Assembly (NCBI RefSeq): GCF_000411115.1
Contig: NZ_KE150259.1
Location: 37,329 to 101,328 of the forward strand
Source: Capnocytophaga granulosa ATCC 51502
Lineage (GTDB): Bacteria; Bacteroidota; Bacteroidia; Flavobacteriales; Flavobacteriaceae
Reading direction: 5' to 3'
Length of the DNA stretch: 64,000 nucleotides
Part shown: piece by piece, positions 55,153 through 63,000 of the stretch
Layout: each line of letters begins with the position of its first letter
Position numbering within the stretch: position 1 is the first letter of the stretch
Notes under the pieces: generated by a model
What the model saw: the letters and a program-made list of their open reading frames with translations, nothing else
Told to the model about the DNA's origin: nothing
The model's database searches: none
Program-made: the position numbers and the translations under genes

Positions 55153-55368
55153 ATGAAACCACTCAAACAGCCCTTAGCAACCGACACCCAAGCCCTATCC
55201 TATATAGGGATAATTATCCGAACTTTTGAACCACTGCACTTTATGAACCTTAGCGACCAAGACCGAGAGGCAACCCTTAAAGCCAGACAAGCCTTAGAAG
55301 CTATCGTAAAGGCAAACGGCTACATAGTGAGTTATCGTACTGAAAACACTATTAAAAAAGCCCCTTAA
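55153..55368 (+). CDS. Small hypothetical ICE protein
   Basis: 71 residues, starting MKPLKQPLATDTQALSYIG, with a helical middle (LSDQDREATLKARQALEAIV). Same strand and spacing as its neighbours. No family recognised. Confidence 0.5.
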   Translation: MKPLKQPLATDTQALSYIGIIIRTFEPLHFMNLSDQDREATLKARQALEAIVKANGYIVSYRTENTIKKAP

Positions 55369-55416
55369 AAGATAAGGATATAAAACAGAAGTATCAATTT
55401 AAAAACGAAGTATCCA

Positions 55417-55914
55417 ATGGAAACCCATTTTTTCAATCAAATTGCTCAGTTAGCCATACAAGGCAAACTACACTTAGTCATAACCCAAGAAGCAAATAGC
55501 CAGCTTGTTGTATCGGTATTGCTTGAGAATGAACAATGTTCAGACCCTGCCAAGCACCTTTTGCCTCCCTTAGTACTTAGAGGCACTGCTGAAGAATTAG
55601 ATGCAGGCTTTTTTCAAAGCATCACCCAACCCTTAGAAGAAACCTCGTCTCTGCTTGTGAATATGGAGCAGTACATCGAGGCGCAAAAGCAAGCCCAAAG
55701 GCAATCAGCGATGGAGAAAGAAAAAGCCGAGAAACAACAAAAGAAATACGATGAGGCTATGAAAAAAGTAGCTGATTTAGAAGCACAGGGCAAGTACCGA
55801 GAAGCGTGGTCAAAACTGCCTCCTCCCGATGAGTTCCCTAACTATGCCGATAAAATCCGCAAAAAAAGGTCAGAACTATCCACACACTTTGCCCCTACCT
55901 TGTTTGAAGAATAA
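55417..55914 (+). CDS. PRTRC system protein E
   Basis: 165 residues. The N-terminal ~85 residues form a compact alpha/beta part (MNFFNQ-like start METHFFNQIAQLAIQGKLHL, VSVLLENEQC, PLVLRGTAEELDAGF), the pattern of PRTRC protein E. A long charged coiled coil (residues ~90-130, EAQKQAQRQSAMEKEKAEKQ) and a YREAWSKL segment follow. Role unknown. It is the first gene of the PRTRC cassette and precedes the ubiquitin-like C gene by 27 bp. Confidence 0.75.
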   Translation: METHFFNQIAQLAIQGKLHLVITQEANSQLVVSVLLENEQCSDPAKHLLPPLVLRGTAEELDAGFFQSITQPLEETSSLLVNMEQYIEAQKQAQRQSAMEKEKAEKQQKKYDEAMKKVADLEAQGKYREAWSKLPPPDEFPNYADKIRKKRSELSTHFAPTLFEE

Positions 55915-55941
55915 GTATTAACCCCTAAAAAAAGTATTGTT

Positions 55942-56160
55942 ATGCTCATAGCTACCCAACTGAAAAGAATGTTTGTCTTTGAAGAAAACCGACAAACTAT
56001 TCACCTTGCCGACCCTAATCCATCGTGGTCAGTAGAGCAAGTCAAGAATTTTTACAGCACCCATTACCCCCTGCTCACCAATGCTAAAGCTGGCACACCT
56101 TACGTAGAGGGAGACAGCGTTGTCTATCCCCTACAAATCACAATGGGTACAAAAGGCTAA
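55942..56160 (+). CDS. PRTRC system protein C, ubiquitin-like
   Basis: 72 residues. The strand-helix-strand arrangement (RMFVFEENRQTIHLADPNPS, WSVEQVKNFYSTHYPLL, GDSVVYPLQITMGTKG) fits the PRTRC C family, related by established comparative work to prokaryotic ubiquitin-like domains. The chain ends in Gly with nothing after it, as for a mature ubiquitin-like protein ready for activation. It would be the conjugated or carrier protein of the cassette. Confidence 0.75.
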   Translation: MLIATQLKRMFVFEENRQTIHLADPNPSWSVEQVKNFYSTHYPLLTNAKAGTPYVEGDSVVYPLQITMGTKG

Positions 56161-56177
56161 ATCTCTACTAATTCTAA

Positions 56178-56220
56178 AGCTATAAGCCTTGTAAAATAGC
56201 TTAAAACAAGGCTTGTAGCT
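56178..56220. promoter_or_regulatory. Hairpin between PRTRC C and the F-position gene
   Basis: Bases 56178-56192 pair with 56206-56220 (14 of 15), loop ~13 nt. It occupies the only large gap (100 bp) inside the cassette. No T-run follows on the coding strand, so it may be an RNA-processing or attenuator-like element rather than a plain terminator. Confidence 0.5.
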
Positions 56221-56260
56221 AAAATTAAAAACGTTATCAAAAACTAAAAACAAGCTAAAA

Positions 56261-57424
56261 ATGTATGCAACAGCAATCCCAACAAAACCTCGCACCCATA
56301 CAAAGCGAAGCACAGAGAGAACTCTACCGCAGGTTAAGAGAGTTTTCCAAAGCAGTCCAACGCCCCAAAGACCGCTCACAGATATGTCAAGAACAGCAAC
56401 AAGTAGCCCCGAAAACTCTTTTGCCAATGGTTTTCTAAAAACGACCTTTCCTCCTAAAGTGTATCATTCAAGCAAGCACATCATTTTTAGTGGAGAGGAG
56501 CAAGCACAGCTAAAAACTACTCTCAAGTGTTCCCTTGCTCAAATGGCAGACCATTACGGCTTTACTCCCTTTCCCATAGAGCAGTACGACCTTTCTTGCG
56601 GGATTGCCTTAGCCCTTTCTTACAGCCAAGAGCAAATCAAAAAGAGAGATACCAAAGGTACTTTCTGTGAACTAAAAGTATTGAAAGCTCCCAATAGCGA
56701 TGCTTTTTTCTCTTGCGAAGAACGTTTTTATTTGCCCAACGAAGTATTTTTTGTCCCTCTGCAACCGCTTTATAAACTTCTGAAAGTACATAAAAACAAA
56801 CCACTTTATGAACTATTTTTATCGGTATATGCCTACCTAAACCAACGTGCTTTTATAGCAAACTATGTACAAGAAGATTGTTTTGTGGCTTATGCCTATG
56901 AAATGTTGCAGGATTGTATTAGCCAAGACTATGAAGAAATAGCGGAAAGAGACCATCTCCTGCACCTTTTAAAGCAGGCACAACAAATAGGTACTATTCT
57001 TTCCAAAAAGATACGCAACCCTTGCCATTTAGACTTTTTTCAAAGGCGTATAGACCGCTTTATTCCTAAGAATGATTTGGAAGCCGAATGCCTTGCTCTT
57101 TCTCAAGCCTTTTATACCTTGTGGCAGGATTTTCCTAACCACTCTATCTATACCCATTTGCACAGAGCAGAGGACTATGAGCAAGGTGAAGAGGAACTTT
57201 TTGAGGTAGAGAAATACCTATCTTTTGTCTATGAAGACCAAAGCGACCTATTCCATACCTATCTTTTAGATTGGCTCAATGGAGAATACTCCCAATGCAG
57301 TGAGATAGAACTCCCTACCATTTACAAACATTTCAACAGCACAACACTCCTTGCTAACTTTGATTTTGAACAGCGTTTCTTTCCTCTCTTAACCGAACTT
57401 ATAACCCTTTTAAACCGCATTTAA
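56261..57424 (+). CDS. PRTRC-associated protein, F-like by position
   Basis: 387 residues. A disordered Ser/Thr/Pro-rich N-terminal ~55 residues precede an alpha-helical body without signal or membrane segments (DLSCGIALALSYSQEQ, PLYELFLSVYAYLNQRAF, YEMLQDCISQDYEEIAERD). It sits where PRTRC protein F is found, and its stop is 1 bp before the B start. Family assignment rests on position and size; sequence identity to F is not visible to me. A Met at residue 42 could also be the start. Confidence 0.55.
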   Translation: MYATAIPTKPRTHTKRSTERTLPQVKRVFQSSPTPQRPLTDMSRTATSSPENSFANGFLKTTFPPKVYHSSKHIIFSGEEQAQLKTTLKCSLAQMADHYGFTPFPIEQYDLSCGIALALSYSQEQIKKRDTKGTFCELKVLKAPNSDAFFSCEERFYLPNEVFFVPLQPLYKLLKVHKNKPLYELFLSVYAYLNQRAFIANYVQEDCFVAYAYEMLQDCISQDYEEIAERDHLLHLLKQAQQIGTILSKKIRNPCHLDFFQRRIDRFIPKNDLEAECLALSQAFYTLWQDFPNHSIYTHLHRAEDYEQGEEELFEVEKYLSFVYEDQSDLFHTYLLDWLNGEYSQCSEIELPTIYKHFNSTTLLANFDFEQRFFPLLTELITLLNRI

Positions 57425-57425
57425 A

Positions 57426-58148
57426 ATGAAATACACAGACCTCACCCCAGAAGTAGGGGAAGTATATCGCCCTACATCAGCACTTGTTTTTTACGAAGAT
57501 AGTAACCGCTACAACCCACAGAGTTATGTAGAGTACTTACACCTTGATAGCAATGGTAACCCTACAAGCGCACAACCGCTTACCCTCGACCAAGCGCAAG
57601 CACTTGCCAAAACACTCACCTGCCAAAAAGAGCAAGCACAAGCCTTTTTAGTCCCCAAAGGTATTATTCCTCGCAGGGTGCTCCATCTATCCCATAAAGG
57701 CGAGGGGCAGGCTGTTTGGTACTCTAAAACACAAAAAAAGCAGTTATTTTTTGCCTCCTCCCTCGCTATAGAAAGCAAAGAAGTAAATCTACCTCCTCTG
57801 TTGTGGAAAGCTACCCCCAAGAGCCTTTGGATATATGCCTTAGCCAAAAACCAAAAGCCACACCTTAATACACCTCTGTGCTATGCGCCTTTTTTCAACG
57901 TCTATGAAAATGGCAATGTGTGTATGGGGTCAGTGCAGGTAAATGAGCGTAAAGCCTCTTGCTTAGAAGATTTTATCACCCAATGGGAAGATTATTTTTT
58001 CAATAGCTATTTTTCTCATCAATTAGGCTCATACCCTATAACCAAAATACCCTTAATAACCCTTTGGCAGGAACTCACTCAAAGTAATAAGCCTTTCCCT
58101 TGCGAACTGCTCAATCCCAATCATCTCACCTTACAACAAATCCTATAA
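57426..58148 (+). CDS. PRTRC system protein B, predicted E2-like
   Basis: 240 residues. The C-terminal core APFFNVYENGNVCMGSVQV contains a Cys in the position of the E2-like family's predicted catalytic Cys (Prok-E2 group D in comparative studies). The N-terminal part (MKYTDLTPEVGEVYRPTSAL, HLSHKGEGQAVWYSKTQKKQ) matches PRTRC B layout. It would accept the ubiquitin-like C protein from ThiF. Function is predicted only. Two bases separate it from the ThiF ATG. Confidence 0.75.
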   Translation: MKYTDLTPEVGEVYRPTSALVFYEDSNRYNPQSYVEYLHLDSNGNPTSAQPLTLDQAQALAKTLTCQKEQAQAFLVPKGIIPRRVLHLSHKGEGQAVWYSKTQKKQLFFASSLAIESKEVNLPPLLWKATPKSLWIYALAKNQKPHLNTPLCYAPFFNVYENGNVCMGSVQVNERKASCLEDFITQWEDYFFNSYFSHQLGSYPITKIPLITLWQELTQSNKPFPCELLNPNHLTLQQIL

Positions 58149-58150
58149 CA

Positions 58151-58996
58151 ATGAAACAGAGTACAAACATCCTCAACCCTTTCAACACCTCTGTCCAAGC
58201 ACACAAAGAGCGGGTACATTTTACTGATACTGCTTTGCTCAATGCTACCAATCCTATTAAAGTACATCTGATAGGAGCAGGAGGCACAGGCTCACAAGTA
58301 GCCACTGCTTTAGCACGTATCAACCACGCTTTGGTTGCTTTAGGACACGCAGGGTTATCGGTAACCCTTTGGGATAACGACCTTGTAAGCCCTGCCAATC
58401 TTGGCAGACAACTTTTTTCGGCTTATGAGTTAGGAATGTACAAATCCACTGCTCTAATAAGCCGTATCAATCGCTTTTTTGGTACAGATTGGAGAGCGCA
58501 AACACAGCTATTCAGCACTGAGACTTTTCCCTCTGAAGAAGAAACAATGAGAGGAAGCATTTACCTTTCGTGTGTAGATAGCGCAAAGGCACGCTTTGAC
58601 ATTGGGGAAGTACTCACTTATTTAGAACGAGCTCACCACTACCACAACAACCCTAAGTATTGGTTAGATTTTGGCAACAGCACCCATTCAGGGCAAGTGA
58701 TTTTAGGTACTTTACAAGCCATTGAGCAACCTTATAGCGATACCTTTATCCCTATAGACACCCTGCCTACTATTACCCAAGCCTTTGGAGAACTATTAAC
58801 GCAAGCCGAGCATAATGACAATATCCCAAGTTGCTCCCTTGCCGAAGCCTTAACCAAGCAAGATTTGTTCATTAACGCCACTCTCTCACAAATGGGAAGC
58901 ACTCTACTTTGGAACTTGTTCAGAGAAGGACTCACTCCTTACAGAGGCTTTTTCCTCAACCTCAAAGACTTTCGCACACAACCCTTAGCTGTATAA
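58151..58996 (+). CDS. PRTRC system ThiF family protein, E1-like
   Basis: 281 residues with the E1/ThiF/MoeB nucleotide-binding motif HLIGAGGTGSQVATALARI, the acidic/Arg segment LWDNDLVSPANLGRQLF and YLSCVDSAKAR. A Cys in IPSCSLAEALTKQDLF, followed by LSQMG, is placed like the catalytic Cys of MoeB/ThiF. No zinc CxxC pairs are seen. It would adenylate the C-terminal Gly of protein C. The Met at 58151 is used; the upstream start lies in B. Confidence 0.85.
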   Translation: MKQSTNILNPFNTSVQAHKERVHFTDTALLNATNPIKVHLIGAGGTGSQVATALARINHALVALGHAGLSVTLWDNDLVSPANLGRQLFSAYELGMYKSTALISRINRFFGTDWRAQTQLFSTETFPSEEETMRGSIYLSCVDSAKARFDIGEVLTYLERAHHYHNNPKYWLDFGNSTHSGQVILGTLQAIEQPYSDTFIPIDTLPTITQAFGELLTQAEHNDNIPSCSLAEALTKQDLFINATLSQMGSTLLWNLFREGLTPYRGFFLNLKDFRTQPLAV

Positions 58997-59190
58997 ACAA
59001 CAATACTGACAAGCAGTTATAAAAAATGCTTGTCAGTGCTATTAATTGCTTGTCGTGGCTCACGACCTTCTTTTCTTTGAAAAAGAAAAGAAGCAAAAGA
59101 AAGACCTTACAGATAGATTTTTTGTTGGTTTAGGATAGAGAGAAATCTTATAAGATAGCTATTAAAGATAAAAAGAGAAGCTACTTAACA
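58997..59190. other. Non-coding spacer after the PRTRC cassette
   Basis: About 190 bp without a gene. It includes the 12-bp palindrome at 59067-59093 and a purine-rich tract, and leads into the left inverted repeat at 59191. No promoter matching the consensus seen. Confidence 0.5.
59067..59093. repeat. CTTCTTTTCTTT palindrome
   Basis: CTTCTTTTCTTT (59067-59078) is the exact complement of AAAGAAAAGAAG (59082-59093) around a GAA. It lies 70 bp after the ThiF stop and may end the rightward operon. Confidence 0.6.
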
Positions 59191-59218
59191 TGAGTTCGAT
59201 ATAACGAAAGTTCCCACA
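59191..59218. repeat. Left 28-bp inverted repeat of the pentapeptide module
   Basis: The arm begins TGAGTTCGATATAACGAAAG and ends CCCACA. Its reverse complement occurs at 61864-61891 with one mismatch. No clear target-site duplication flanks the pair. Confidence 0.8.
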
Positions 59219-59382
59219 AAGCCAGCGAGTACTCACAGCTGGGTATATGAGACATGAATTTCACTGATTTTATATGTTTACAGAATTATGCTGTTGCGAT
59301 TTTCACGGATTAGATAAATAGCGGTAGACAACAGATTGTATGAAGCCATGCCATACCGTTGAGCAAGGCATGTAGTGTTCTG

Positions 59383-59499
59383 GAGCAGATGATCAAGTGA
59401 GAGATGGACACCCACTGTCCCTTGGTATCCTGCATTACTCAACAAGCAATATTACCTAAGAAATAGTAGGCGAAGCCAAGGGGCACACTTGCTCTGCTC
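59383..59499. ncRNA. Candidate structured non-coding stretch
   Basis: Three nested perfect stems: GAGCAGA (59383-59389) with 59493-59499; CAAGTG (59394-59399) with 59486-59491; CCCTTGG (59419-59425) with 59476-59482. It lies in a ~400-bp gene-free stretch (59219-59623) between the left inverted repeat and the pentapeptide gene. Short stems can arise by chance, so this is tentative. Confidence 0.4.
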
Positions 59500-59623
59500 T
59501 AAAAAAATCCTGATGGTATTGTTCAAAGAGGGTTGTCGCTCCTCAGGAAAAACCTATATTGACTCCAAAGTCCTTATCTTGTTCTCAGTCTGCCTCCTGT
59601 AAATATTGGTTTTACATGTGTTT

Positions 59624-61729
59624 TTATGATTTTCCAAATTTTCTAAACGCCTGGATGGTTTGATAATAACCATATCCAATGAAAATACGACTAAAAAACA
59701 TTAAAATGTACTGCCTTGTATTGGGTTCCTTATTGAGTATCTTAATATCTGCCCATTCTGTAATATTAAGTATTTCTACTAGAGTTCTTATGAAATTCTC
59801 TATCCCCTCTGTATCAAAAGAAAATACTATATGAGGTGTCATTGATAAAATTATCATAGAACTAATAAGTGCTATTAGCAAAGTAAAATTAATTCCTACT
59901 ACCCAATCTGTTCCAAAAGAGTTAGAATTTTTATTAAGCCACAAGATAATTCTATCCCTTTCTTGATAAAAATATAAAAACACAGCTGAGAAAAAAAGAA
60001 ATATATAGCTAATAACGAAATAATGAATAGTATTCATTGCTTCATATATCCAAATAAGATAAAATATTATTCCTATAATTAAAAATATAAAAGAAAAATA
60101 GTTGTTTTGCTTCAAAGGATTCTTGGTTTTCAGTTTTTCTTTATTTTTATACCATCTCTCTACTAACACTAAAACGAAAGAAATTATAAGAGTTATATAG
60201 AAAAAGAGAGATTTGCAATATACCCATAAAGACATAGATACTACTATTATTGCTAAGAGAACATAGAATATATTATTATCTTTAAGATTCCTGTAAAAAT
60301 TTGATTTATACTTCTGCTTCTCCTTTGTTTTAGAGAAACGTTTTTCTTCAAGATAAACAGACATTTCTTTTTCATAGAATTTCAATCCTTCAATCCTATT
60401 ATTTTGAGCATAAAAATCATCCTTTATAATACGATATGTCTCTCGAATCTGCCTATAAACCATAGGCACTTCTTTTGTAGAGTATTTACCAAAATCGTCT
60501 ATATATTTTATATCCTCATAATGTTGGTTATTTAAATTTCTAAAAATCTCTTGCTCTCCCTCTTTGGCTATTGTTATATCCCAAAAATTTATATTCCTTT
60601 TAAAATTACTACGAGAAATTTCCAATCCTCTCTCAAAAATAGAACTTTCAAATCTTATGTATGAATCTGGTTTTATCTTACAATATAAAAATTGTACTTC
60701 TTTCTTAAACTTTACATTTGCAAAAATTGCTTCTGCAGAAAAGTCTGTAAAATGAAAAGGTTGCGCTTCACAAAATATAGCCGCATGAAAATCAACTAAT
60801 TTTTCAAAAGTTGTATTTTCAAAATTAATACTAGAGTAAAAATCACAATGATGAAACCGAATATTTTCATAAAACTTAGCATTACTAAACGAAATAGTAA
60901 CATCTTTATCCTTTACTCCAAATTCGACCTCTGAAAAATTTAACTCTATATAATTATTACCATTAAAGTACGTTTCATTTTGAAATTTAGCTCCGTTAAA
61001 ACTAAACTCCTTCTCTTTATTTATAGTATTTTCAGATATTTTTTTTGATGTTATATTTAGGAAATAGGTCTTCCCTCTAAAAATAGTATTTTGAAAGGAG
61101 ATATCATCATAAAATAAAACATTATGAAAATTTGCTTGTTTGGAGAAAATTGCTCTTTCAAATTTAGTACTTTTTATTTCTGTAGGATTTTCTAACTTTT
61201 CAAAAGAGACAGTTCTTTTAAATTGAGCTTCATTGAAGGTAACATTATAAAGCTTAGCCCCCTTAAAATCAACGATAGAAGAGTTTTCTTTAAAGATAGC
61301 TTTTGAAAAATCTCCACTATATATCTCTGTCAAACAAAAATCAATCTCATCTCCTTCAAAAGTTACTTCTCTAAAAGAAATAGACTTAAAAACACCTCCT
61401 CTAAAAATAGATCTTTTAAAAGAAATATCAGAGAGAAAAGATGATTTATCAAATTCTGTATGCTCTTCAAAAACACAATTATAAAACTCCACTTGTTTTT
61501 CAAAAACACAATTTTGAGCGTCAATAGAATTTGTAAAAACTCTATGATGTAATCTTATTCCTTCCTTAACAAATAACACCCCTTTATAGCCTCCCTCCCA
61601 ATGATTTCTCACATAATGAATCAAATCAAAGAGAATCTCTGGAGGAAATCTAGAAATACATATCTTTGGCTCCTTTTTATCTTCAGGAGTAACCTTATCT
61701 ATGAAGGTATTAAAGTATCTATTTTTCAT
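59624..61729 (-). CDS. Pentapeptide-repeat membrane protein
   Basis: 701 residues. After ~50 residues comes a long stretch (~60-400) of five-residue repeats with Phe at every fifth place (FDKSSFLSDISFKRSIF, FREVTFEGD), forming a right-handed quadrilateral beta helix. A helical linker with KFYEKEMSVYLEEKRFSK follows, then 5-6 membrane helices (~485-660). The C-terminus IGYGYYQTIQAFRKFGKS resembles tails of Bacteroidota pentapeptide membrane proteins. The gene is strikingly AT-rich versus its ICE neighbours, suggesting separate acquisition. It has an exact consensus promoter. Function unknown. Confidence 0.8.
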   Translation of the reverse strand: MKNRYFNTFIDKVTPEDKKEPKICISRFPPEILFDLIHYVRNHWEGGYKGVLFVKEGIRLHHRVFTNSIDAQNCVFEKQVEFYNCVFEEHTEFDKSSFLSDISFKRSIFRGGVFKSISFREVTFEGDEIDFCLTEIYSGDFSKAIFKENSSIVDFKGAKLYNVTFNEAQFKRTVSFEKLENPTEIKSTKFERAIFSKQANFHNVLFYDDISFQNTIFRGKTYFLNITSKKISENTINKEKEFSFNGAKFQNETYFNGNNYIELNFSEVEFGVKDKDVTISFSNAKFYENIRFHHCDFYSSINFENTTFEKLVDFHAAIFCEAQPFHFTDFSAEAIFANVKFKKEVQFLYCKIKPDSYIRFESSIFERGLEISRSNFKRNINFWDITIAKEGEQEIFRNLNNQHYEDIKYIDDFGKYSTKEVPMVYRQIRETYRIIKDDFYAQNNRIEGLKFYEKEMSVYLEEKRFSKTKEKQKYKSNFYRNLKDNNIFYVLLAIIVVSMSLWVYCKSLFFYITLIISFVLVLVERWYKNKEKLKTKNPLKQNNYFSFIFLIIGIIFYLIWIYEAMNTIHYFVISYIFLFFSAVFLYFYQERDRIILWLNKNSNSFGTDWVVGINFTLLIALISSMIILSMTPHIVFSFDTEGIENFIRTLVEILNITEWADIKILNKEPNTRQYILMFFSRIFIGYGYYQTIQAFRKFGKS

Positions 61730-61766
61730 AATTTTTTATTTTCTATCAACATTTCATAACAAGCTA

Positions 61767-61797
61767 CAAAATTACGAATTTTTACCAAATCCTCCAA
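61767..61797 (-). promoter_or_regulatory. Promoter of the pentapeptide gene
   Basis: Minus strand TTG (61795-61797), 20 bp, TAATTTTG (61767-61774). The start codon is 38 bp downstream. Confidence 0.75.
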
Positions 61798-61863
61798 TAA
61801 AGAACTACAAGCTCCCTTATGATAGACACGAACGAAACGCTCACGCCAGCAAAGGGCAAAATC

Positions 61864-61891
61864 TGTGGAAACTTTCGTTATATCGAACTCA
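61864..61891. repeat. Right 28-bp inverted repeat of the pentapeptide module
   Basis: The arm ends TTCGTTATATCGAACTCA and matches the reverse complement of 59191-59218 at 27 of 28 positions. It lies 2 bp beyond the stop of the HTH gene that follows to the right. Confidence 0.8.
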
Positions 61892-61893
61892 CA

Positions 61894-62175
61894 TTATTTC
61901 TTATAGTTAGCCTCCAAAATCTTTAGAATATCACTTTGTTTAAAGAGGATTTTACCACCAATTTGGATATAAGGAAATAGCCCATCATCACGGTATTGCT
62001 GCAGGGTTCTTTTAGTGATATGTAGTAGCTCACAGACCTCCTTTCCTGATAGAAATACCTCGCCGTCAAATACAGGACGGAAGTTTTTAAGGATAAAGTC
62101 CATTTGCTGTTTAAGGTTTTCAAGCTGACTAAGGTAAGAGCTTAGTTCCTGGTGTGTTTCTGTGAGTAAGTTCAT
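61894..62175 (-). CDS. Excisionase-like helix-turn-helix protein
   Basis: 93 residues: a coiled N-terminal ~35 residues, then a MerR/excisionase-type HTH (VFLSGKEVCELLHITKRTLQ, YRDDGLFPYIQIGGKILF). The start overlaps the stop of the preceding HTH gene (ATGA). Paired HTH genes near tra operons in CTnDOT-like elements control excision (Xis2c/Xis2d type); that role is inferred. Confidence 0.75.
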   Translation of the reverse strand: MNLLTETHQELSSYLSQLENLKQQMDFILKNFRPVFDGEVFLSGKEVCELLHITKRTLQQYRDDGLFPYIQIGGKILFKQSDILKILEANYKK

Positions 62176-62456
62176 CGGGTTTGAAGGTTAGAGGTTAAAA
62201 GCTGTTCTACATCACTACGCTTAAAATAGTTCTTGCGGTGGATGCACGAGAAAGGCAAGAGTTTTTGGTCTTTGTAATACTGCAAGGCACGCTTACTAAT
62301 GCCCAAAAGCAGACAAACCTCCTGAGAGTCCAACCACTTTTCTTTTTGCCAAATTCCCTTATAAGTATCCATTACCACTTGCAGAGAATTGTTGAGTTGC
62401 TGTACGTCTTTTTGTATCTGTTCAAAAACAGATTTTTCTATAACTACTACTTCCAT
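62172..62456 (-). CDS. Helix-turn-helix protein, excisionase-like
   Basis: 94 residues from the Met at 62456 (MEVVVIEKSVFEQIQ): a helical N-terminal half, then the HTH KWLDSQEVCLLLGISKRALQ and YYKDQKLLPF. Upstream Mets at 62462 and 62474 are closer to, or inside, the -7 box (TACCTTTG, 62472-62479 minus). It is paired with and homologous to the next gene. Confidence 0.75.
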   Translation of the reverse strand: MEVVVIEKSVFEQIQKDVQQLNNSLQVVMDTYKGIWQKEKWLDSQEVCLLLGISKRALQYYKDQKLLPFSCIHRKNYFKRSDVEQLLTSNLQTR

Positions 62457-62483
62457 TTGCATTATTTTGCGCAAAGGTAAAAC

Positions 62484-62517
62484 AAAACAAGCCCACTTTT
62501 AAAAGTAGGCTTGTTTT
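62484..62517 (-). terminator. Terminator of the tra operon
   Basis: A 17-bp stem without loop (62484-62500 with 62501-62517, one mismatch) is followed on the minus strand by T-rich DNA. It lies 33 bp after the traQ stop and overlaps the HTH promoter region. Confidence 0.8.
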
Positions 62518-62549
62518 GGAAGAGAAAGGAGGATTTTGGCTTTATATCT

Positions 62550-62981
62550 TTACTCTTTCTTTACATTAAACTCAAAATCCAGTTTTTGTTCATTGCCGAA
62601 GGAGTCGCTTATCCAAACGGAGAAAGACTGGTTAGCTTCTGAGGCAGAAGTGTAGTAAAGTCTAAACGCTCCTTTGGAGGCAAGTGGATAAACATCATTA
62701 ACAAGTAAGACTTCTCCTTGTGGAGAGGTACGCAAACTCCCTTTTCCCTCATACTGAAAGTAACGAATAAAATAGCGGTTCTCATCGTATTGGTAGGGAG
62801 AGCGCAACTCACAACGTATTTCTACTGTATCTGTTTTACCTATACTTTTAGGCACAGGCAATACCTTTACCTCAAAAGGAAAGTTTTGTTGTACATCCAA
62901 CTCTTTTTTACAAGAGGTGAATAGGCTCACACATAGCATTGCGATGAGTCCTATTACAATTTTCTGATTTATTTTCTTCAT
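62550..62981 (-). CDS. traQ: Conjugal transfer protein TraQ (DUF3872)
   Basis: 143 residues with a lipoprotein signal (MKKINQKIVIGLIAMLCVSLFTSC), then the DUF3872 beta domain: LDVQQNFPFEVKVLPVPK, RCELRSPYQYDENRYFIRYF and QSFSVWISDSFGNEQ. It is a component of the Bacteroidota conjugation machine, exact role unknown. In CTnDOT a traP primase gene lies between traO and traQ; here the two are 19 bp apart with nothing between. Last gene of the tra operon. Confidence 0.9.
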   Translation of the reverse strand: MKKINQKIVIGLIAMLCVSLFTSCKKELDVQQNFPFEVKVLPVPKSIGKTDTVEIRCELRSPYQYDENRYFIRYFQYEGKGSLRTSPQGEVLLVNDVYPLASKGAFRLYYTSASEANQSFSVWISDSFGNEQKLDFEFNVKKE

Positions 62982-63000
62982 CGTATTGTCTTTTTAAAGG

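Noticed and set aside
59219..59623. Group II intron fragment
   Set aside because: No domain V-like hairpin or reverse transcriptase remnant could be seen.
59191..61891. Insertion sequence with transposase
   Set aside because: The only sizeable gene between the inverted repeats is a pentapeptide membrane protein; no DDE or HUH motif was seen and no target duplication is clear.
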